A stretch of DNA of 64,000 nt from Apostichopus japonicus (taxonomy: Eukaryota; Echinodermata; Holothuroidea; Aspidochirotida; Stichopodidae). Shown here piece after piece: positions 57,131 through 64,000 of this stretch. Made by a program: the position numbers and the translations under genes. The notes under the pieces are model-generated. The model made no database searches. It was not told where the DNA came from and worked only from the letters and a program-made list of their open reading frames with translations. Numbering within the stretch: position 1 is the stretch's first letter; every line of letters begins with the position of its first letter. The stretch is taken from assembly GCF_037975245.1 (NCBI RefSeq), contig NC_092568.1, positions 33,078,501-33,142,500 of the forward strand, read 5' to 3'.

Positions 57131-59463
57131 TTAGGTATATATTATAAGAATGAAATTATTATTTCTTTATCCAATATTTTTTCGTACCCCTAACTTCACC
57201 CTGGGCCCCGGGGCTGTAGCCGCCTGAACACACACCCCTTCCTCGTAAAGCCAGTCCATTCCATTCTCAAAGGCCGATGGGTGCATGTGGGTGTTAACAT
57301 GTTAATTTGTAACTAGGTTGAAATACTAGTAGTATAAAATGGGGGAATGATAAAGCGTTACAGTTTGAACTTTATAAATAGGTCATATTAGTCATGGAAA
57401 CACAAAATTATTGCCAACTCGTATAGTCATATTAAATACATATTAACTTGGAAGAATCAAATGAATATTAACTTGAAAGACGTCTACATTGAAATGTAAA
57501 TATTATATATGTACATATTGCAAGATAACTTGCAAAACGAAATATCGTCCTCGTAAACAAGGTGTGGTACACGCATGCCATGCTGTGTGATAACGTCGCA
57601 GTGGTTCAATCATTCATTCGATGTGGTTCATATCACTAAGAAGGTTATTGCCCGCGCTTGATACATAACAAACAGGTCACATAGTTAAATGGAAAGCAAG
57701 GTGACTTTGCAAGATACCGTACTACAGTGACGTAATAATAGCATTTTTGTCACTATGATGTATACGAATCGGTTCCGAGTTGTAAAGATCACCGGGTCAA
57801 TTATCAAATTAATACTAATATACATCATATCAATTCGTATTCGGTATTTTCCACCCCCCCCCCGCCCCTTATTTTCTGATCGGGCTAAGGTACGCTCAAT
57901 GTTGGTATCGATTTATATTTCTTACTTAATTGTTTGGTCACAGGAAATGATCAAATAATGAAATTTAATCATTAAACATAAAAAATGTACACCATATTGT
58001 TCAAGACTTATGACATGCATATAGTTTATCTTTATCTCTCGCAGCCACGAATGGTTTTATTGCAGTTAGGACAGTGTGCATAACGATATCCTAGCAACAA
58101 TAATATGTTTCATAATTTATACCTACAAAATGTACTAAAGCGATATATGAAAGCAAAATAAACAGTTTTTGCATTCGGATATTTTTTTTTAAAACACAAA
58201 GTAACATTGTCATCGATCAAAGTACAAAACACCCGGTTAAATATTGTCAGCAAATAATTGTTAATGAGCAATAAAAAAATTATTATTATTATTATCAATT
58301 ATTATCATTATTATCATAATCGCTTTCAGTCTAAAACTGAAATAAAATGTTCACTATAGTCAAGCTGAGGATATAAACTACTGTACTTACATTAAGCTGC
58401 TGCGTTTTATTATAGGCCTATTATCAGTGGCGTCGCCAGGCATTTAGAAGCGGGGAAGGGGTTGGGGAAGGGTGGGGTACAGCAAAATAAGAGCAACATT
58501 TGGAGGGAACAGAATGTGTGTAATGCAAACTGGCGGGGGAGTCATGTCGACGTGTGATCAAGTGACCGCCATAGGGCCCATGGGGTGGTGGGTGGGGGGG
58601 GGGATCAAAGCCAGTTGAAGCATTGCGGTTTTCATCATTTCAAGAAGCGTATATCTTTGTGTATCTTTCAGGCTAATTGTTTTGGACATGGATAATTTGG
58701 GAGAGGGGGGGGGGGGGCAATTGTTTGTCTATTTGCTTGACGCTAATGACTCCCTAAGTGTGACGTCACATTTCTGAATGGAGCAATTGCAAATTTAAAA
58801 CGTCAAATGACATCATCTTTCCAAACATTTATTCCCTGATGAACATTCGACATGGTTGCATTAAAAAGGGTTCACGGTATTCACGTTACAACTGAGTTGT
58901 CAAAGAGGAAGTAAATGCATATCGGAGACAAAGGTTACGCACGTGCTGTAATCAACATACCATCATGAAAACACACACACACGCACACCCACCCACACAT
59001 GGTCTAGGTTCAGAGGCGGGGTCTTTGGTGGTAGAAGTAACACATTTTTACATTTTATTGATCTTTAAACTTCTTATCTAACTATAGCTGCAATATGTTA
59101 TAAGTTCCTAAGAAATTACGTGCACCCATATGAGAACAATGTCCATTGTTCTAGAAAGGAGGATATGTTAGATTTGGTGGGTCCAAGAAAAAATAGGTGA
59201 GGGGAACGATGCAGATTATTTTAAGAGCCTGATTCTACTACTTTTGCAAGAAATGGGTGGGGGAGGGGAGGGGTAGGGTGAGGGGCTTTAAGTGACCCCA
59301 TCCCGCCATATCAATCGTGGTTACGCCAGTAGCTCAGAAAATTTGTCGAAACTAACGACAATTCTACACTTTTCCCTGAGAAAAAACTGAATCTGGTTAG
59401 GACATTTCACTATACTTTCAATTTCATCTATGACAGAAAACACGCAACCGATTTGTTGTCACC
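57131..59463. other. Intergenic upstream of the GH1 gene
   Basis: Contains a hAT-like left end CAGTGGCGTCGCCAGG at 58424-58439 whose partner I could not place, G-rich runs (58445-58480, 58596-58606, 58705-58717), a perfect CRE palindrome TGACGTCA at 58761-58768 and a CA-rich run at 58973-58997. No exon seen. Confidence 0.45.
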
Positions 59464-59753
59464 ATGGTGACTGCTTTTCTACCGGCGTTACTATCCATGC
59501 TGTTGCACATGTCAGTTGCGCAGGACCCTTATTTTGTGTACCCTGAGGTATTCAACGACACAGAAAGAGACGCTTTTTACTACGGTACGTTTCCCGAGGA
59601 CTTTCAGTGGAGTACTGCCACGTCATCTTATCAAATCGAAGGAGCATGGGACGCAGATGGTAAAGGAGTCAACATTTGGGATACATTTTCTCATGAAACC
59701 GGTAACATAGTTAACGATGATAATGGCGACGTAGCATGTGATAGCTATAACAA
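59464..59753 (+). CDS. GH1 exon 1
   Basis: From ATG to AAC AA|GTAAGT (phase 2). It contains the signal peptide and the GH1 N-terminal signature. Confidence 0.92.
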
Positions 59754-61254
59754 GTAAGTATATCTTCTCCTAGTAAGAAAAAACAAAACAAATAAGTAAA
59801 CTGGAAATCATTAAAAAAAAATTAAAGTTTGACTTTCAAGTCACTGTTTTCCATAACTATAATAATAACTTAAAGTTAAAATCAATCTTTATAGGATGAG
59901 GATTCCATTTAAAGTGAGTTGCATGTAATAACATAATGCATGGATTCATATACGCATGCAACCAACATTTCTATACTGGGGGAGGGGAAGGGGGGGGGTT
60001 ACATCGCCAAGATGAGGTGTCTAAGGGGGGAGGGGAGTTCCTTCCTCCCTTTGAGAAATTTGGTTAAACGGAAAGGTGTTTAAATGCCAAATGTTATAGT
60101 TTGCCATGTTTGAGACAATGTTGAAGAATTTTCGACATGCAGTGTAGGTTGTGACCGCATGTACATATGCATGTTATATATTAATGTACTGTACACTAGG
60201 ATTGTGCATGTGTGTGTGTAATATCCTGTCCGCCAGTTGGGACTGGGGTGGGTGGAATATCAAACAATCCTTTCTGTGAAGCTCTTTCGTAAGACTGGAG
60301 GTTAGTGGGTTATCCCGACGATGTCGAACATAAGTTTCTTTACACTTACAAGATTTTCAGCAAGTCGTTCAAAATGAAGACACTATGCAATATTTCCTGC
60401 TTCGATAAGATACTTACCTTTGCTCGGCTATCAGTTGTTGTCCGTATATGTGACTCAAAGATAAAGTCTCGATTATAATATCCGCCTTATAATAATAAAC
60501 AGTTCTTAGTTCTAATAAACAGTTCTATAGATAATTAAACCGCGCATAGCTTTCAGATTAAATAACCTCTTCACATCTGTTCAAAGTTTATTTGACTATC
60601 GCGATCAGACATCGATACAAATTCCGCCTGGAATACGTTTTGTAACGCAATGATTAACTTTGTTATTTTGAGCTCAACGAATGCAGATAAGCAGGAAAAA
60701 ATGAATTATTAGCTGAATGAGTCTTTTCTGTTGACAGTAACATGAATATCCACAGTATAAGTCATAGAACCAATATTGCGCTATCAGGTCAAAGTACAAA
60801 GAAACCGTGCACTGTACACACATAAGTAAAGGTCTCACGTCTCACCCCGTGAACCTTGATGTTGCTTATATAACGACTATAGTTACCTATATACATTTAT
60901 ATAATAACAGCACATGTAATATCGCTGTTGCAGTTTCGTTTGAACAGTTCATTTTGTTCTTCTTCTACTTCTCCCTATTATAATTATAATCACAAAGAAA
61001 CAAAATATGTTTACAATAACAATCAAACACGCAGACAAACTATATATCGAATCGAATCCTTAAAGTGCGTTCACACTGTAATAGTCTCAATAAGGATATG
61101 ACTTTTCTTTCCGGGTCCAAGCACTTTGAGCAGTCTGGGGCTTACGGTAGACTGACGTGATTTCAATCACTATTTTTACACCTGACGAAGGACCAGGGTG
61201 TCCGAAAATTTGTTGTATCTATTCTTAATATTATTTTATATTATATTATATATA

Positions 61255-61343
<89 letters not shown>

Positions 61344-64000
61344 CAATATTAATAAAGTGACAAAGTATATGTTACTTCCTTCTAGAGAATTAGCTATTCT
61401 TCAAAACAATCAATTCATAACCATATATATAACATTTACTTAACTAAGAAATGAAAATAACAAACCCTATATGCATAGCTTACTTTGCATGTGAAAATCC
61501 GGACAGAAATTGTTATCGTTATATGAAGTGGTAGGCCCGATGAAAGGCGACAAGAACCAGAGCCGTATATTTAGACCAAGTCGGAGCACCCCTTTTGAAG
61601 CCTTCATATTTCAATGGTACAGATGGATAATGTCAACAGATTCTTGTATGACAATAACAATACATCCTTTATCCCCCGTCCCCCCCCCCTCACCAGTCCC
61701 CCCGGGTCTCCCGTATGTAGCCTCCCGATCCACCTCTCGTTAGGGCCTGGTGACCTGCAATTATACCAGCTTTAGGTAATTACACTCGTGTTATCATGAC
61801 GGGACATACCGTATCCCCTAAATAGTCAGTCAACTAAAATATGTTTACGCAATGTGAGGAACAGAAAACCAACAATTAACTTTGACATTATCCTCCACTA
61901 ACAATGTTAAAATGTTAATATTATTTTCAGATATGAGACGGACGTGAGTCTGATCTCTAACATGGGTGTAAAGTATTACAGATTTTCACTCTCTTGGTCT
62001 CGTCTCTTACCGAATGGTACCATCGACAATCCGAGTGAAGCAGGGCTTCAATACTATAACAACCTCATCGATGCCCTTTTGGAGAATGGGATAACCCCTC
62101 AGGTCACCCTCTATCACTGGGACTTACCCCAGGACATCGAAGACATGGGTGGATTTCTGTTCGATGGTTTCCCAGAACTTTTCAACAACTATTCTAAATA
62201 CTGCTTTGAACAATTTGGTGATCGGGTTCAGTTTTGGATCACTTTCAACGAACCGTGGGTCATCACTGTTCTTGGATATGGCGAGGGAAGATTTGCTCCT
62301 GGTATCAACGGCTTAGAGGATGAGAGGGTTTATATATCGGCACACAACCTCCTATTGGCGCATGCGCTCTCGTATCAAACGTATAATACAAGTTTCCGTG
62401 GAACACAGGTATTGTTACTGTATATGCCGGCAAAAATGTTCAGTTTGGCTTCGATTTCTTTGTGAATATTAACGATATATGTAATCTTAATCTTTACAGA
62501 GTTATTATTTTTTTGTTTTCTTCACTTTATTAAATTAACGTCTTGATAGATCAGAAATTTCCCCACCCCTCGAGGCGCATGTCTACTTTATATATCAAAT
62601 AGTTCACTCAATCACGTTGAAGCTTCAACTAGAATATTATAGTTGCAGTGAACTTTACGCCATTCCCATCACTGAGACATTTAATTGCTTCATGAAATTC
62701 TTCTGTAAACCCCATCATACATAACCGGTATAACACGAACTAACCGATCCCTCAATCAACAATCGATTTTGGCACTATTGTATAGTAAACAATAATCACA
62801 ATATCATTACAACGTACGTTTTCCCTAAACCATGTGTTCATTTGCAGAGATCGAGAGAATGAAAACTTCAAACCAAAACGAAAAGTGTCCCGTCCTCTGT
62901 TATTGTTTTGGTCGAGTTGAAAGCCTCTGTTATTGTTTTGGTCGAGTTGAAAGCTTGCGTCCAATTAATGCTTTCATCTCGCCCAAAACATTTACAAAGA
63001 ATTGCGCCATCTTTGTCTTACCTTAATGTTTTCATTCGCTCGAGGCTCTGCGAATGGGCCCATGGTTTTTTTTGGGGGGGGGGGTGGGGGGGGGGGGGGT
63101 GGGGGAGTACACCATCGTGATTGTGTGTTTGTTTACTACAAAATACAATAATACTGGAAATAGATTGTTTTGACCGTCCAGATTGAATGCATATTGGGGC
63201 TTTAACATCGAGTACTTGGATAAATATTGGAAATTGTTTTTGCCAAAAGAATTAGAATCAGTAATAATTAACTTAAAGGTTTTAACATATATGCACCACA
63301 GTGTCGCAGTTGAGTACTTTATAAACGGTTGGCAGGGGCGGGGAGCGGTGGGGTGGGATTGGGAGTAGTGGGTTCAACGTCACGTAGGGAATACCGAATT
63401 TTCAGCAGGCTATTTATTTATCTCCAGAGCGACGGTTGAGTAGATCAAGACCATGACATATTAGAAACAAGGAAACCGCACATCTGGGATTTCTTGGGTT
63501 GGAGTCATGCATGGTGGGCCCAGGGCCCCCAAAGAGGAAAATATAACCCTGGAAATATGATACACCTACACTTTAAATGTTTTATATTTTCATTATTATT
63601 CTTATTATTTTTTGGCACGCAGGAAGGCGTCATTGGTATCACATTAAACTGCGATCACTTCGAACCCTATGACCCCAGCAATCAAACCAGTGTCGACGCG
63701 GCCGACAGGGGTTTCCAGTTTATGCTTGGATGGTTCGCTAGTCCAATCTTCAAGACGGGTGACTACCCTGAAGTTATGCGAGAAAAAGTGGACTTTAAAA
63801 GTGATGCCGTCGGACTGAATCAGTCCCGCCTTCCATCTTTTACCGAAGAGCAAAAGGCAATGCTGTCGAACAGCTACGATTTCTTTGGACTAAATCATTA
63901 CACCACTGTTTATGTCGTTGATACCGGTATGGTGGACGTCTCGGAACCCGTCAGCTATTACAAAGACAGGGATATCATCACCTGGCAGGACGAAAGCTGG
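59464..64000 (+). CDS. Secreted glycoside hydrolase family 1 beta-glycosidase (5' part, runs off the window)
   Basis: Three exons join in phase (59464-59753, 61931-62408, 63623-64000) and give 382 residues before the window ends. GH1 enzymes retain the anomeric configuration while cutting beta-glucosides or galactosides; animal members include lactase-phlorizin hydrolase, beta-glucosidases and myrosinases. The start ATG has a strong context (CACCATGG) and a signal peptide of about 20 residues ([20 protein letters not shown]). The GH1 N-terminal signature [15 protein letters not shown] is at about 48-62. YHWDLPQ (158-164) supplies the glycone-binding His. TFNEP holds the catalytic acid/base Glu204, which insect and plant-type myrosinases alter, so this is more likely a true O-glycosidase. 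LNHYTT follows at about 346. The nucleophile ITENG block should lie downstream, outside the window. Extracellular or gut digestion is inferred. Confidence 0.92.
61182..61211 (+). ncRNA. Degenerate hammerhead-like fragment
   Basis: CCTGACGAAGGACCAGGGTG followed by TCCGAAAATT has a CUGACGA core, a 4-bp stem (GGAC / GTCC) and GAAA. It resembles the Penelope-associated motif at 7844-7882, but the outer stem and the GUC triplet are not clear. Confidence 0.3.
61236..61336. repeat. (TA)n microsatellite
   Basis: About 100 bases of TA repeat with a TATGTATGTATA interruption. Confidence 0.95.
61931..62408 (+). CDS. GH1 exon 2
   Basis: The acceptor is attttcag and the donor ACACAG|GTATTG (phase 0). 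It encodes [20 protein letters not shown] through YNTSFRGTQ, including YHWDLPQ and TFNEP. Confidence 0.95.
62409..63622 (+). other. GH1 intron 2
   Basis: 1.2 kb. It includes a doubled CTCTGTTATTGTTTTGGTCG segment (62896-62951) and a long G-rich run (63068-63105). No exon seen. Confidence 0.5.
63623..64000 (+). CDS. GH1 exon 3 (cut by window end)
   Basis: The acceptor is ggcacgcag. It encodes [20 protein letters not shown] through [15 protein letters not shown] to WQDESW and is open to the last base. Confidence 0.92.

Larger units (their letters stand above)
59754..61930 (+). other. GH1 intron 1
   Basis: 2.2 kb. It holds a G-rich run near 59980-60030, a hammerhead-like fragment (61182-61211) and a TA microsatellite (61236-61336). 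No exon seen. Confidence 0.5.

Noticed and set aside
59011-59336. Possible right end (GGTTACGCCAG) for the hAT-like left end at 58424
   Set aside because: Inverted ends do not match and there is no 8-bp duplication.
1-64000. CRISPR arrays, bacterial operons, ribosome binding sites, rRNA
   Set aside because: The window is split-gene animal DNA; none of these is present.

Overview
This window is eukaryotic nuclear DNA from an animal. Its genes are split by GT-AG introns, it is AT-rich, and it is full of SINEs, hAT-type DNA transposons, a Penelope-like retroelement, minisatellites and long poly-G/poly-C runs. The gene content (a dicysteine-repeat galaxin-like protein, mitochondrial TFB2M, exosome subunit EXOSC5, a secreted family 1 glycosidase) and the repeat style suggest a marine invertebrate deuterostome. 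An echinoderm such as a sea cucumber is my best guess, but nothing in the sequence proves it.

Layout: (1) 1-1154 is the 3' end of a galaxin-like gene whose upstream exons lie outside the window. (2) 1155-8884 is intergenic, with a SINE, part of a hAT-family copy and a decayed Penelope-like retroelement ending in a hammerhead-like motif. (3) 8885-18567 is a second galaxin-like gene in 12 exons plus a probable 18-nt microexon. I joined it by splice phase, and it reads as about 854 residues with a signal peptide and 41 Cys-Cys pairs. Its last exon is nearly identical to the exon at 728-1154, so the two genes are tandem paralogues. (4) 18568-33448 holds no gene I recognise, only microsatellites, two tRNA-like units, a tandem duplication and simple repeats. 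(5) 33449-43377 (minus strand) is TFB2M in 7 exons, 420 residues. (6) 46079-50824 (plus strand) is EXOSC5 in 6 exons, 213 residues, divergent from TFB2M. (7) 50825-59463 is intergenic and holds two nests of hAT-type elements whose 8-bp target-site duplications are still perfect. (8) 59464-64000 holds the first three exons of a secreted GH1 beta-glycosidase, which runs off the end.

The genes do not form one pathway. The two galaxin-like genes are a local tandem family of extracellular cysteine-rich matrix-type proteins. TFB2M (mitochondrial transcription initiation) and EXOSC5 (RNA exosome core) are housekeeping neighbours. The GH1 enzyme is a separate secreted or digestive-type hydrolase. The most notable points are the galaxin-like gene (a probably broken splice donor, a kappa-B site beside its TATA box, a recent tandem paralogue), the nested hAT elements including a 52-bp element with a perfect target duplication, and a minisatellite that begins directly at the TFB2M stop codon.
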